Positions 1 through 13,935 are shown, numbered from the stretch's first letter. The stretch is DNA of 64,000 nt from Struthio camelus (GCF_040807025.1 NC_090967.1:6812001-6876000), one strand, 5' to 3'. Notes: generated by a model not told the origin, from the letters alone. Translations and numbers: made by a program.

Positions 1-2206
1 AAAAAACACTGTTCAGGTGATACTGATTGACTCACTCCCTAGCGAACCCAGCAGATGAGCCAGGTCTGAACAAGTCCAGAGCCTGAATTCTCCATGTACT
101 TTGACAGGGCTTTCACAGCAGGCAGCCGGCATGGGCTGCTGCTGTCACTGTAGCTGACATGCAGGTTCACTCTCCAGAGATGTTGACTCCAGGACTGCAA
201 ACGCTTGTCAACATTGTGCTGACACAGCTAGCAAGTCACATTGCCTTTGTAAAGTACATGCTCTGGTTTTAGCGCCAACAGAACAACAATGATTTAACCT
301 TGTACGGCACTGTTCCGTTGCTATACCAAGCTTCTCAAATGAACTCTCAAAAACCTACATTCGAACAGCACATCGGAAGCACAAACCACAAGAGCTTGCA
401 GCTTGACTCATTAAGTGAGAAGGCACCACCCACGTCTGTTATGTTAGGTACGCAGACAACTGCCAGGACAGGGACCTCAGAAACTCATCAGCCAGAGGAG
501 AGAAAGAAAAGCCTCGGTTTTCCTGAATTCACACCTCCTCTGGTACAAGCCTGGCTTCTGCTCAGAAATTCAGAAAACCTCTAGCTTTTTCTTTCACCTA
601 GCAACAGCCCCCAAAAAAGACTAAAGCCTCAAGCTTCTGACAGCAGGGGGAGTAGCTGCTCTTTCATGCCCCATGACCTCAGGAGGAAAGCAGTTTAGTG
701 AAAAATGATGTGGTAAGTAAAAGAAATACCTTGCGTTTCTCTCAACCTGCTCTTTCTGACAGCCCAGCATTCAGGATTTAGTACCTCTAACACTTGGGTT
801 ATTTGGGCAGCCTAAGAACTTCTGTAATAAAGAAATAACTCAGGACGGGTATTAATTGATTTACTGGCCCATAACAAAACGTTCAAACACGGAACTAGAA
901 ATATTATATAAATGGGCAGGCCTCTGCGGAAGAAAAAAGGATTTCCTTGTGCGTGCTCCTTTAAATCTCAGTTTGTCTATCGAAAACACATTTTCAGAAT
1001 GCCTGTAACACACTAGTACAGCAAAGATTGTGCTAGACGCCGACTGCTGATACATAGCTTGCAGAAAGCAGGCTGGATTCCCCCAGAACCTCACTTCTGA
1101 GCACTCCCAACACTCGATGTCCTCTTGAAAACATCCAGGTCACACTGGAGAAGAGAAATGCTGAGCACAGGGAATTTCTCCCAGGATGTCACTGGAGCAG
1201 GCCTGAATCTGTTTGAATGCCCCAGAAGAGGGCTGAGATGCGTGAGACTGGACTAGCAGCAAGGAGAGAAGCACGTGCCAGGGGGTTTCCAGGTTTCTGC
1301 ACTCCCAGGTGGTCACCACCGCACTTTGAGAGCACTAGGCCGCCAATGACAGGCGCCGGGCGAGGGGTTCTGGTGACAAGCGGCTCAGCAGAGGAGCCGA
1401 GGAAGGGCACGTCGTGCTCGAGGTGCCTCAAGTCCCAAACCAGGGATGCCCTGGTCCTGCTAACACGGGATTTGGGCCCCCTCCTGCTGCCTCAGCCCGT
1501 CTGCAGGATGGCCCCACCGCCGCATTCCCCGGGGCCAGGGCCAGCCCCCCATGCCCAACTCCTGGCCCTGGCTTCGGCTCCCGTGGCACTGTGCAAAAAG
1601 CCCCCATGCTGCCCGAGGCAGCACCACCCCGCAAGGACTCTCCGCCCTCTCCCCTGAACCGGTTACCCCAGAAACTGCCCCAGACCCCACTGTTCCTGCC
1701 AGGAACTGCCCTAGACACCCTCCCCTAGGCCTTGTTATCCTAGAAACTGCCCCAGACCCCCATTGTTACCCCAGAAACTGCTCCAGGCCCCGTTCTACTG
1801 ACCATGATACCCCAGAAACTGCCCCAGACCCCCACTGTTACCCCAGAAACTGCCCCAGACCCCGCTCCCCTAGGCCTTGTCACCCCAAACTGACCTAGAC
1901 CCCACTGTTACCCCCAGAAACTGCCCCAGACCCCGCTCCACCGACCCTGTTACCCCAGAAACTGCCTCAGGCCTCTCTCCACCAGCCCTGATTCCCCAGA
2001 AACTGCCCCAAACCCCTAAATTAGGCCACCAAGAGCCCCCCGAGCCTCCCACCCCCCTCGTTACCCCGAAACAGCCCCTCAAGGCCCCCGTTACCCCGGC
2101 AACGGCCCCCACCCCCCCCATCCCGCCCCCCCGGCAACGGCGCCCACCCGCCGCCTCCCGCCAGCCCCGGTGACGCCCCCCCCGCCGCCCCGGCCCCCCC
2201 ACTCAC
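1..2206 (-). other. Left flank: probable first intron of a minus-strand gene leaving the window
   Basis: No coding exon can be supported here on either strand. The segment is moderately AT-rich up to about 1.1 kb and then becomes GC-rich with a minisatellite. A splice-donor-like site on the minus strand at 2202-2206 (GTGAGT) at the left edge of the CpG island suggests this is the first intron of a gene transcribed leftwards. In human, SLC39A3 lies on this side of SGTA in the same orientation, so SLC39A3 is the likeliest owner. No SLC39A3 coding sequence is in the window, so that is inference only. Confidence 0.35.
1661..2015. repeat. GC-rich minisatellite
   Basis: Imperfect tandem array built on the phrase CCCCAGAAACTGCCCCAGAC followed by variable C-rich spacer with 'ACTGTTACC' or 'CCCTGTTACC'. 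About eight to ten copies are recognisable, with drifting unit length. It lies a few hundred bases inside the presumed first intron of the left-edge gene. Long ORFs through it simply translate the array. Confidence 0.85.
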
Positions 2207-2860
2207 TCGCCGGATCCCGGCTCGCGCCCCGGCCAGGCCGCCCCCGCACGGCGCCCGCCCCCCGCCCGCGCACGGCGCCCTCCCATTGGCTGCGGCCGAG
2301 GCGGTGGCTGAAAGGCGCGCCGCCCATTGGCCGCGGCGGCCGCCCATCAACTCCGCCCCCGCCCACGGGGGCAGGACAATAAGGTCCGCCTCACCCCCCT
2401 CCCCGCGGGGCGCCCCCGTCCGACGCGGAAAAGCGCCCGCCCCGACCGCTCGCCGCGGCGGCGCGTTCCGGGACAGCGCCGGCCCGGCTAGAGCTGTCCA
2501 GGGGCGGGCGGTGCTGACGGGGACCCAGGCGTCCGGGCCGCGGAGCGCGCCGCCGCCGCCGCCACCGGGCTGCCCGGGCCACGGGCAGTGCCGAGGCGAG
2601 GGGCCGGACCCCCGGCCCTCCGGAGGGACAGCGTGGCAGGCAAAAAAAACTCACGGCGACGCCCTGCGGGGGCAGAGGAGCAGGGCTTCGGGGTAGAGGG
2701 GCACAGCCAGGCTCGCCTTTTCCCAGGGTTTCCCTGCCAGCTCTCCGTCCAGCTCCTTCCTCCGCAAAATAGCCCTGCAAAGAAGAGCATGACAAATAAC
2801 GGGACAGAATAAGCCATTCCTGACACGGACTGGCGCTCAGATGCGACAGCAAGTCTCAGC
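2207..2860 (-). promoter_or_regulatory. CpG-island promoter with CCAAT boxes and candidate non-coding exon 1
   Basis: Strong CpG island. Two inverted CCAAT boxes (ATTGG) lie at 2285-2289 and 2326-2330. A minus-strand exon ending at 2207 before a GTGAGT donor sits just downstream of them, which fits leftward transcription with a start near 2.22-2.27 kb. A second minus-strand donor-like site near 2650 could be an alternative first exon. The direction is inferred from the donor and CCAAT spacing; no coding sequence confirms it. Confidence 0.5.
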
Positions 2861-4198
2861 CGACTGCCCCACCTGTGACGTGAACAAATTAGCACTCTGG
2901 GAAAAGGGACATTTCTGTCCTGACTTCAAATGCCAAGGCGCATATGAAATGCGGAACCGCAAGCTTGGTTGGGGCCCCGCGCAGACACGCCCCCCCGATG
3001 CTGACCTCTAACACAAGCAGTGGCGGCACGTCGCTGCCTCGGCCCCACGCGGCTAAACCTCAACGCTCCAGCCGAGCACAGGAAAACCCGTAAGCCGCAG
3101 ATTTGCTGCGGAACCGTTGTTGAAGAGATTCACAGAAAAAGAAGAGCCATCAGCTGCTACTCTCATGGAGTCCATAGTTGAGTAGATTTTTGGCTGCTTT
3201 TATTTAGGAAAAAGTAAATCCATTCATTTAAAATACAGCACTGCAGGTACAGCACAAAAGGCTAACTGCAGAAGGCCCTTAGAAAGTGGAAATGAATCTA
3301 GAAATCAGTTCTCTTGCTGTCAGCATGCTCCGCAGAGAAGTTAAAAAACAAAAAATAAACAAACAAAACCCACACTAAGAATCTACAAGGAAACCCCCTC
3401 TGCTGCAAGGAGACTGTCCACTCTCTGCTTCAAGTTCAACCGCAGACACAGCGCTACAGAGGTGCAGATATTACCAAGAGCTGCACACAGCTATCCAAAA
3501 CCTGTGGCACACTCTGCCAGCCAGTCTTTCCTCCTTCTCCATCGAGGACGGCCACACAGCCTTACAGCGTCAGCAGCACTTCCCCACGTGGAGCTGCGTG
3601 TCGAATCCAGTGGCATTAAAAAAAAAGATCTAGAGGTGCAAAAGAGCAAGCAGGGAAAGGAAAGGGCAAACGGAGTCCTGAAAAAGCAGAAATCCCCCTT
3701 CTGCAATTTTCTTCTTTTGGACAATTCTTGAACTTTTTTCCTCCCAGACTGTCTGACAGTCCCCGGCAGTGAGACAGGCCACCTGAACCTTCCCTTTCTG
3801 CTAGGTTACAAAAGCCAGATTAGAGAGAACTTGAGATCGAGGGAACTGGGGAGGCAGATGCAGAAAGAAAGAGTACCTCTCTGCCGTTCTGCCAAAACAC
3901 AAGAGAGGAGCATTTCAGCAGGGAAAATGAAGAACCAGAGACTATAATAGGAGTGTAAATCAAGTATGTAGGTTGTGTCTATCAGCTGTCATTGCACTGA
4001 GAAGGCAGAGCTCTGACCCTGCACAAAAATCTCTGCACTCAGCAAAGCTGGAAACAGCTGCAACAGCCTAACTACATGGTACCAGAGCGGGATTGGGCCC
4101 GGCGCGCCCAAGCCAGCCAGCCAGTCCCAGGCCCCAGGTTTATGGATCTCATTTCAGTCATCTGGGCAAAAGGGATGACAAACAAAGTGTCCAAATAT
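2861..4198. other. Intergenic stretch, no gene seen
   Basis: Between the left CpG island and the nearest SGTA poly(A) signal. There is no convincing exon. An A-rich tract lies near 3340-3370. A TTTATT at 3199-3204 is a possible more distal poly(A) signal for SGTA on the minus strand, so part of this stretch may be SGTA 3' UTR. Confidence 0.5.
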
Positions 4199-4204
4199 TT
4201 TATT
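4199..4204 (-). terminator. Candidate SGTA poly(A) signal
   Basis: TTTATT on the plus strand reads AATAAA on the minus strand. It lies about 1.8 kb beyond the SGTA stop codon, a plausible 3' UTR length. Usage is inferred. Confidence 0.45.
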
Positions 4205-5043
4205 CTTCACAAGTTACATTAACCACATAGTACTTTATGGAGCATTTACAAATCGTTCTTCTTGATATTAATCTTCAGATATACCCACTCACTCATACCA
4301 CAGGGCTTCCTGAAAGGGCGTTTTCCATCTCACACCTATTCATCTTCAAACTAGACGCTTTTCTGCCTGGCAATAAGACCTTGAGCATGCCTTTCCCAAT
4401 GCAATCTGAATGACTACTTTAAAAACGATTCTGACTTTAATAAAATCCTCTCTGGCTTCAACACTGGCGAATTCTAGGGGGACTGGCTAGAGCTTCCTGG
4501 TCACCCAGGGAACAGCACAGGTAATTTCAGAAGGCCTGGAAAGCTGCAGGTAACTCTAGATAGCTACAAAAGCATTTTTTCCTCATCCCACACACTACAC
4601 GCTGAGGCATAATCACTCCTTGTCAGTCCCCCACACTGAGCCAGCAGGCACTCCGTATCTTACGATCCGAGTAGCATTTTTACTCCTCCTGCTCTCTCCA
4701 ACTGTCAGACCCTCTGTAAAACAGGCATCCTCTAATTCCATCATTAGCACAGTCAGTCAGGTTGATTACTCACATGCATAAAAGACAAATTAAAAAAGCA
4801 AAAGCAAAACTTTTTAAACATCAAAAACATTATATCTTTCTTACTGTCCACCTCTGACTAGTTCACAGTTTGGATCATTCCAACAACATAGCCATGATTA
4901 CTAAACACTAGACAAATTTTGTCAGGACTGGGAAAGAACCCCAAGAAGTGTATCTGAAAACACTCACTCTAGAGGAGTGATCATAAATGAGTATGTTCTA
5001 TCTGATCAGTCCCAACCCCCTCCCCTAACACATTTACACTAAC

Positions 5044-5103
5044 CTTTGAGATGCGATCACCAAGCTCCTGTGTATTAACAGCATTGGCAATGTTGCTACA
5101 GAC
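5044..5103 (-). other. Exon-like 60-nt segment 3' of SGTA, function unknown
   Basis: On the minus strand this segment is preceded by a pyrimidine-containing acceptor (TTTCTCATTCAG) and followed by a GTTAGT donor. It has one clean 20-codon frame beginning VCSNIANAV and ending GDRISK. It lies in the same direction as SGTA, after its stop codon, inside the presumed 3' UTR. I do not recognise the peptide. It could be an exon of an alternative SGTA transcript, a remnant of another gene, or chance. Confidence 0.2.
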
Positions 5104-6004
5104 CTGAATGAGAAACGCAGTGAATCTAATCAACAGAAACCCTGTTCCTGGAGACAAGAAGATCCAGTGATCTCCAACAGTGTTCAAACACTACCTTCTC
5201 ATAACTGCGGCAGGAAGATTGAATGGGGCGGGATTGGGTAGGACTTGAATACTTCTTTGAAGTGGCACGTGGGCAGTAAAAGTGAAGACATCCTGTAGTG
5301 AAGAGTACATTATTCTTGAAAAATGGGTAAAAAATTCCCATGTAGCAAATAACATAGAAATGTAACAGTAGAGTTAATTTTCTGAGTTTCTTTAGAAAGA
5401 CTGTTGATGCTGGTTCACGTTCAGCTTGCTGGATCTTCCAGAAGAAAAAAAGCAAATGGAAAGGCTGAGGGGGAGGAGCAGGGACGAAGACCAGGGAAAG
5501 AAAGCGTGAATCTGTCTTTAACATGCAGGTCATATAAAGTGTTTTGTTTATCCATTTTTTCCCCTCTCTTGGACACTTCCAACTCAAGAAATGGCAACAC
5601 GCACATGGCTTCCAGTTTTTAAAGCATAAGAACATAGTTCCCATGGACTGCGCTGCAGAGACAGGAAGACAAGACATTTGCAAATTGATTTTTTAAGAAA
5701 ATAAAAGTTTGCACACTAACCAGTTTGCACACTAGATAATGAAATTCACTTGTCAGTCACTCAAGGGGTATGCAAACGTGAGGGAGGTTCTTATTTACCA
5801 CTCTTCAGGGCTGAGCCTTGTGTCCCTGAGGTACAGTACTAGCAGTACCGATGCAGAGAGCCCAGTGCATAGGTAGGGGAAGGGAGGCACATCAAGTTGC
5901 TAAATTAAGGCACGAGTCAGATATTGCAGCTACATACAGAAATCTTCTCCACTCAGCTGGTCACAGTACAACAGCACTCCTGGCTGTGACCTCACCTGGA
6001 CTGC

Positions 6005-9000
6005 TCATTCCTGCTGATCTTCGTTACTGGCACTTGGAGTTCGACTCCTAATCTGACTTCGTAGCTGCTCTATTAGCTCAGGATTCTGCTGCTGCATCTG
6101 CTGAGCAAACTGCTGGCCCCTGAAGGAGAACAAGCAAGAAGGAAAACAGTCATATTAATATTCATACACACACACAGTATGGATGCTAAGGAATTCTTTA
6201 TGATCGATTATCAAAATTCTGTTTTAGCAAATAGTTCAGCCACATTACTGAAAATGGCAGGATTTTACCCAACCTTTAAGCCTTCCTCAGTTGTTTAAGT
6301 TAAGTTTTGGTCAGGAAACCTGAAATCCGTTACTGGTCAAGGCAACAGGAAAGACCCAGCTCCCTACTCACGCTTGTATGAGGCTGGCGAGATCATTTGT
6401 GGAAGGGCTGGTGCCTGCTGCTCCCATGGGGTTATGGCCACCAGAAATCATCCCAGACATGCTGCAGGAATAAGCCATTGCTCAGAGCAGAAAAAACACA
6501 GAGACTTTTGTTTGTTTTATGTAGGGAGGGGAGCATCAGCATAATGGGAGCCCCTTCCCACACAGATTGTGAAGTTATCTTTAAGGGAATTTTCTGCAAC
6601 AACCACCTCTTGTTCATGAATGGCAGCAGAGTCTAATTGCATCATTAAACCGAACAATATGTAAAAATATTTGTAACAATGTCAGTTATTGTATTCCTAG
6701 AGATTCTTCCTTTTGTACATGAGTCCTACTTTACATTTATTTAATTAAAAAACAGCCCTTCCTTTCACAAGATGTTTGCTTGCTCTGTATCAAATGAGAT
6801 CTATTGACAGGGCAGCCTAAACACTGATTCACTCGTGATGAACAGCACAGAACATGTTGGGGCCTGCATAGCCATTTCCTCTAGAAGTTCTCAGGCTGTA
6901 TCCAAAGCAGAACCTCAAACGGTAACAGTGATGGAAGGAGCAGGCAGAAGCAAATGGAAATGATGGCAGACATTTAGCCCTTTAACCAAGCTGTCACAAA
7001 ACACAAATCAAACTATGAGCTCCAGAAAGTCTCTAATTCACTGTATTCTAAGCCTACCTGTGCTCTGAAAGGATTGTCAGGAGAGGCACGTGCCTGATAG
7101 AATTTCACATCTCCATCTCATTTAGAATGGGGATACATCCATTCTTTGTACAGGACTATGAGGATCTACTCACAATGTTTGTAAGATGCTTAGACAACAT
7201 TAAGCCCTAAAATCTACCTTCAGATCATAAATATTGCATAGCAGAGCCAGAACCTGACCCCCAGCTTCCCAAACCCAATTCAAACACCTCGGCCGTGATC
7301 CGTCCTGTCTCCCTTTTGCAAACACTTACAAGATTTCTCTTCGGCACAGTCTGGAGCACTCAAAATACACACTAGCTCAAGAGAATGGACTGCTTTAAAT
7401 GCTGCCCTCCACAGTTCTGGTCCCAGCACCCTCCCCTCTCCAGCCAATACAGAGATTCAGCCCTACCACAAAAGTCAACCAAACACAGAGGAAATATGAG
7501 ATGGGATCAAACTTACAGCTGTTGTACTTGTGGATTGTTCATTAGGTTAGATGCCTATTTAAAAAGGGAAAAAAATGACACCCTATTTAGTCAGAAATGC
7601 CTGGGTAGATATGCAGATGTTGTGCCATTCAACCACAAACAAAGTGAAGACAGAAATACTTGGAAGCAGATCAGTAGGACAAAAATAGCTAAGAGAAGCA
7701 CAGTAGAACACACAAGACAAGGCTGGTAATGCAGAACAGGCACCCTTTCCATGTCTAGCACATTACTAGGAAAAGCCTGTGAATAAGTCACCGGCCCTTT
7801 ATTTGACTTTAATGAGATACAAGCACAGTTTCCTCACAGCAACACTGAAATCAAGAAATGAAATGAAAACAAATCAGCTAAGGAAATACAGGAACTCCCC
7901 AAGCCACATATCAATACATTTCATCCTGAATAGACAAATGCACAGCCCAGATACAGCCTGGCTGTGATCTGTGTCCCAATTTACCATACTCATGAAGCCG
8001 GGGTTGTTCAGCAAACCAGCTAAATCAAATCCTCCTGGACCTCCGGTCTGTAAGAATAAAGACACCACACACAGCTGATGAAATCCTCTCACTCCCTGAT
8101 GCAACAAATAGCACATTACAATTAATGTTAGTTTAATCCTTTACTTCAAGTGTTATCAGCATCTGGTCTTTAAATCATGACAAAGGTAAGAGGGTCTGTT
8201 CACACCCTTGCTGTAATGGCCTGAAGCGTAGCCCGCATCTTCATAGGCAAAAAGGCTCACTGAGGAATTCAAAGGGCTCACACCAATGATGGCAATGACT
8301 GCATTGCATGATTTACTGAGCAGCTCTCTCACCAGCTGAGCCATGTTAGCAACTCTAGCCCATCACAAACACCAAGTTAAAAAACATTCACTTGGCCTCC
8401 TTTGCACTGGAAAAATCTTTAGAAAATTGAAGTCACCTTCAAAATGGTGAACTAGCATGTTCCTGAGTGGAACATGTCAGCAGTACGCACAGTCACTGGC
8501 TTTGTGACTAGAAAACCTCCAGGATTCTTTTCTTAGAAGAAAATGACTTTTAAAAAACCTTAAATGCCCTTTCGATATTGCTAACAGGTCACTAGTAAAA
8601 ATAGCTGAATTTTAGGAGTAGTGACTTTAAGACAGGTGTGTAAGGCAACAAAACACTGTTTCAAAACACTCCTCCTAATCAGTATCATTTTCCAGCTCTT
8701 TCAAATGAGCCCAAGGTGACTGTGCCCAAGCAGAGCAGACACATTACTCTCTCTGGATTTTAGTGGAAATGTTCATAGCAGGACTCATTAACTACCTCTC
8801 CCCTCTCTGCATGCTAGATTTGTATTCGAAACATAATCCAAGTCAGCAAGTCTCTGTCCGACGGTGCCAGTTAACACAGTAGCACAATGAAGAAATCTCC
8901 TTCTGATCTTACCCGCATACAATAAGCACTGTTTTCAGAACTTACTGGACTAGGGGTCTCTTTCATTTTCTGTTCAGCTATTTTGAGGTTTGATTTGTAG

Positions 9001-12000
9001 GTTTCATTGTCTGGATCCAGCTCCAGGGCTTTTTTATAGTAGACAACAGCTTCTGTGTGTTTATTTAAACTGGAGAGGGCTAAGCTATTAAAGGGGAAAT
9101 AAAATAAAAAGTTAGGAGTTAGATAAGCACTTGCAGTCTTCCTCCACCCCATCAGAGTTGAAATACTAGGTATTTTTGCATGGCATTCCAGGACAGAACA
9201 CCGTTAACAGCGTCACTGCCACAGGGCGTTTTGAGATTAAAATCCTGGCAAGAAAAATTGCTCTCTTACTTACCCCATTCTGCCATAAGCTTTGCTGTAG
9301 TTTGGATCAATGCCTATAGCTCTTTCACAGTCTCTGACTGCCCCAGCGTAATTTCCTAATTTACTGTATGCAGCAGCTCTGGAGAGAACGGAGAAAGATG
9401 TTCATAAAACACTTATTGGCTTGAATATACTAACCAAGGTCACCTCTGTTTCCTTTCTGTAGTCTCCTATTGTTCAAGGCAAAGTCAAGTGTTAACTTGA
9501 CATAAATCCAGGTATTATTTAGGTGAGCAGGTTGCTATGCAAATACCCAGCTCTATGTTCTGTGTCAAGGGTATCGTGCATCAAGTATTTTACTTCTTCA
9601 CATGGACTTTCCAAGAGCGGCCTGGGCTCCAGGGAGACACAGAAGTATTACACCTGCTAGTTCAGATGGCTCTCTCTCCCCAATTCCTTTGGTTTCTTAT
9701 CCACAAGGACTGTTCTGTCCATTCCTCCACACACCCCACATACAGGGGAAAAATGTGTATTTGAAACCAAAACATGCCCATTCAAGCCTGTCTCGCATCT
9801 CTTACTGACATCATGACACCTGCCCAACACCTCATAAGACTAAACCTCCTACAGCTCAAGCAAAGCTTAGCTGCAGCGTCAGCTGGAAGCTTTGTTCACA
9901 ATCCCTCACCCCACGAAATAACTCACCATGCCATTAGCATGTGTGGAGACAAGTTATTCATGTACCCAGCTGTATATACGCACTCATGATAAGTAGATAA
10001 TTAAGACAAAGCTTGATTCAAATTCTGTTTAGTCAACAATCATCTTTCCACCAACTTTCATGCCCTTTTGCTTACAATGTCATGGAAAATTAGATAATAT
10101 GCTTGCATTTTGCATACACATCAACATATATAATTCTCAATAAAAAGCCTTCAGTCTGTCTCATTTTACCCCTTTGTTTTCAGTATCAACACAGTCTCTT
10201 CAAATCTGGGCTCTTTATCCCACTTACAGTTGCTTGTATGAAAGTAGACAGCATTACTTGGCATCCTTGCATCTCCTCAAATGCCTAATACAGTTTGCTT
10301 CCACATCCACACCCTATCTAGAGGAGCCAGGGCACAGAGCAGGCAGGAGGCACAGGAAAGCACGTCACTGTGAGCTTGGCAGGGGGGAAGCGAGAGGGAG
10401 ACAGCAAGCAACAGAACAGTCTAAGGAATTTTTCCTTAAGGGAATTTAACCATGCAGGAGCCTTAGATGCAAGAAATAAGAAACAAAAGCATGAGCATAT
10501 AAGGGTGGAGAAAGATACAATAAGTACCTGTTGCAAAAATACACTGCATTGGATGGATTTAATTCAATTGCTCTTCCATAGAAAGACACAGCAGCTTCAA
10601 AGTTTTCTGCCTTCATTTGTTCATTTCCTAAAGAATTGGAATAAAGTATTAAAGTATTAATAACAAGTTAAAATGAGGACAAACGAAAGCAATGGGCCTG
10701 GATCTTTGCCGTACTTCAGAAAATAGAACAAAAGACAAACCAACAGCTCCTACTTTCTGCTAGTCCATCAAAATGTGTGCAGCTGTGAGGCACATTCAGC
10801 AGCAATGGGGGGGGGTTCCTGCATCTTGGCAACTCCATGTCACCTGCCACCGTGTTAGAAGGGATCCTGCAAGCTCTCCCAGCATCCTCAGCTGCTCTCC
10901 CATCGAGGGTGCACCTAAGACCTCCCCAAAGCAACATTTTGATCTGCAAGTCTGCAGCGCGTTGGCTCAAAAAAGCTCTCTCTATTGTACTTCCATGTTA
11001 ATTGTGCTCTCTTGCATGCAGAGAGAAGGCAATGCACGCAGAGGAGAGCTGAACAGAAAATACTCTGTATTCTATAATGGTGTCTTTTTAGGATGCAAAA
11101 GGAAATGCTGACCCTGCTGTCTCTCTAGGCTTAGCGGCAGCTACATTATGCCAACCTACACACACTCCTTGAGCACAAGCAGAGAAACAAGCAGAAACGG
11201 ATAGGTTGATCCCATGTGGTTTATTCTTATTCCATGCATTCCCCAGGTGCTGAGTGAATAAAGTCTTCCTCCCCATAATCATGTAAACCTCATCTATACA
11301 TCAGCTCTAGAGGAGGTTACCTTCAGTCTTGAGTCTTTCAGCTTCAGCTATGTCATCTTCTGAGGGGGTGACAGGCTCCGAATTTGCTCTGATGTGTTCA
11401 GGCTCCTTACAAGGAAAGGGAGAATGCTGTGCTCTCATAAGGACTCCCAGAGAAATAGCGCACCTCTTCCCTTCCCAAGCACTGGCTTGTCAAGTCCAAA
11501 ACAGTTCACTCCTACAGCCCCCCCGAGGGGGGCAGCATCACCACAAAAATCAAGCAGAGCTGATCGTTTTGGCTATTTGACTTGAAAGTCAACACATATT
11601 CAGGGAACTCACTCACCTTTCCTGCAGCAGCTTCAAATATCTCAGGAAGAGTCTGAGACACAGCTAGATCTTGGTCTTCCATGGAGACCCCAAAAGCTGT
11701 CTCCAGGCACTGGATTGCCACTGGACAAGAAGAGTCAAGTAATTAGCTTTCCCTGTTCTGTCTAAATACTTAGTCCTCTTCCACTCTGCAGCACCTCAAT
11801 TTCTTATAGTTCCTACCGTTCCTAGTTCTTACAGAACCTACCAGCAAAAAACCCAACCAACCAACACATTCCCACACAGCAGACTTGATATTTGTGGCAT
11901 ATTCTCAGATCTTCCTCTGCAGCCCTCTGCGAGTGTCTGGGACTGCAGGTTGCCTCTGGCTGTACGCGAGCACAGGTAAACGAGGGTATGTTTTTATAGG

Positions 12001-13472
12001 GACGTCAGCTTGTTTTAGTAAAGCTCTCCAAGCATCTGTCCCAAGAGCAGAGAGGGAAGTTGCAGCAGGGCTAAAAACTGAGTGCAGATCTACTGCATCT
12101 GAGCTGTAACACGTCTTTTCCTTACATTAAGTTCAGCACCAGAAAGCAACTGAAGTCTCCCACTGTGGTCTTCACATACTGACCGGAGAGGTTCAGTGAC
12201 TTCACAGCCCCTCTGGTTCCCACTGCGGAGAGGTGCTTGAATGATTGTTATCCAGCTGAAGCAGCATGCCACAATACATGTCATGAGTTGCCAAAAACTC
12301 AATAGAGCGGTGCAAACATTGGCTCTGGAGGGCAACCTCCTAGAACAGGTCGGTCACAACTCCCGTCCCCGTAGGTGACTCAGGGCAGGTGTTGGTGGGT
12401 AGAAGTTAACAGAACTGGCAGCAAGCAAGAATGGGGCTTTCATAGCATTCCTGCAGCTGCAGATAGCACAGAGCAAGGAGAGATCTGCATCTTTAACAAA
12501 ACACTGGAAGCAAGTGACTTGTCAGCAGGTCCTGTAGTCACTTGCCACAAGGTGGCTGCTCTGTTAAAAGGGCTGCGGCCAGGCAGAGGTGCAAGGACAC
12601 TCAAACAAGGCTCTGGCCGCAGCCACCACCCCCTCTGCCAGCACCTGGTTAGAAAGGCGCTCCCAGCATGGGAACCCCAGCAACGTAACAGAGCCCAGTT
12701 TTACAAATCTCGTGCCACGTTTTACAGTCCACAAGCACCAGAAATAAACTCCTCCTTCCCACCCAACACCCTCCTTGCTCCCGCTCTCCATTCCTGCCTC
12801 GCCCAGGAATGTACCTACCCCTTTCCACAGACGTGCCTGTGCTCTGTCAGTGGGACAAATGTACAGGCCAAAGACTGTATAAAGTATAAGCTCCTTAAGT
12901 AGATCTTTTAAGATCAACGTGCTTTCATTTCTAGTAAAGCTCTCTGAAAAGGCCTGTATAAATACTCCAGAGTGTGCTGGAAAAACATTTTGATAGCAGA
13001 ACAGGAAAAGCACTCTGCAAGTGTAAAACATTTTCATGTGCTGTGAGCCTCCTGACCTCACCTCATTCAAGATAAAACTTGGTAAGTCTCAGTCCCAGGA
13101 TCAGGGAGGCTTTTGATCCTGAGGTATATCCCTTCCTCAAGCTAATCTATTCTTGAAAGAGATAACAAGAAATCAGATAAACAATGAGCCTCCTGACTCC
13201 CTGGATGTCTTCCAATGGGATAAGATTAATTTCAAATCTTGAACAATCTTTGATGTTAGTAACAGTCCAGCTAAGGAACAAGTAGATGATAGTAACCAAG
13301 AGTCCACATTTCCACAAGTGTTGGACTGACAGACCTAGAAGCACATGCAGAGGAGTGTATATAGCCACCTACCTTCCAAACTCTCCTGAGCATCTGGAGA
13401 AAGACCCCCATTCTGTAGCTGGTCATGTAAAAACTGGATGATGGAGTAGGCAAGGCGCTTCTGGTCTGCCAT
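6005..13472 (-). CDS. SGTA: Small glutamine-rich TPR co-chaperone alpha (SGTA), 312 aa
   Basis: Ten coding exons: 13373-13472, 11617-11720, 11321-11405, 10528-10627, 9274-9378, 8946-9084, 7985-8047, 7517-7554, 6372-6461 and 6005-6119. All have GT-AG borders and matching phases, total 939 nt. The product starts [19 protein letters not shown], the N-terminal homodimerisation domain that binds GET4/UBL4A. Three TPR repeats follow, with signature runs [27 protein letters not shown] and [19 protein letters not shown]. The tail contains [10 protein letters not shown] and a Gln-rich end ([18 protein letters not shown]). Human SGTA is 313 aa and nearly colinear. As in the family, it should act in the cytosol, capturing hydrophobic tail-anchor segments for handover to TRC40 or BAG6. 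A short 38-nt exon 9 is unusual but frame-consistent. The 5' UTR continues into a spliced upstream exon near 14.8 kb, so the promoter is shared with THOP1. Confidence 0.96.
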
Positions 13473-13854
13473 TCTAGGAGGCTGTGATCAGTCTGCTCTG
13501 ACTTCTTGTAACTTAAAAAGTCTGCAGAGAAACATGGTCAGGAAGTCAAAGTTTCTCTTTCCCAGGATGAAGGGAAAAGGTAAGCGAATGCTTGGGAACT
13601 GGCTAAGGCCTCTGGAGCCTTCATTAAACTCTTTAACAAAGACTCCTTCGCATTAACTGCCTCCGGGCCTCAGTTCACCCTCTTCAAAGGGAGCAGTACA
13701 GCACTACCCTGCCCACGAGGCTACTGCCCAGGAAAGAACATTACAGGTGTTACAAGAACATAGGCTAGACTTTGTCACAAGTCTAGACAAAGTGAGCACT
13801 GAGGAGCTCATCACTAATAAAACCCCAGCCTTCCTCTTCCAAAGCATGATCTGG

Positions 13855-13935
13855 TTCTGAAGCAAAGACAACAGCTGAAGCAACTTGCCAATGTTAGCAG
13901 AGCCAGGGTTCAGGGCTATCAATCCTCTGCCCAGT
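13855..13935 (-). repeat. MIR-like SINE fragment
   Basis: Read on the minus strand, the segment resembles the MIR core: CCTGAACCCTGGCTCTGC, then GGCAAGTTGCTTCAGCTG. It is diverged and short. It lies between SGTA exon 2 and the promoter, so in SGTA intron 1. Confidence 0.5.
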
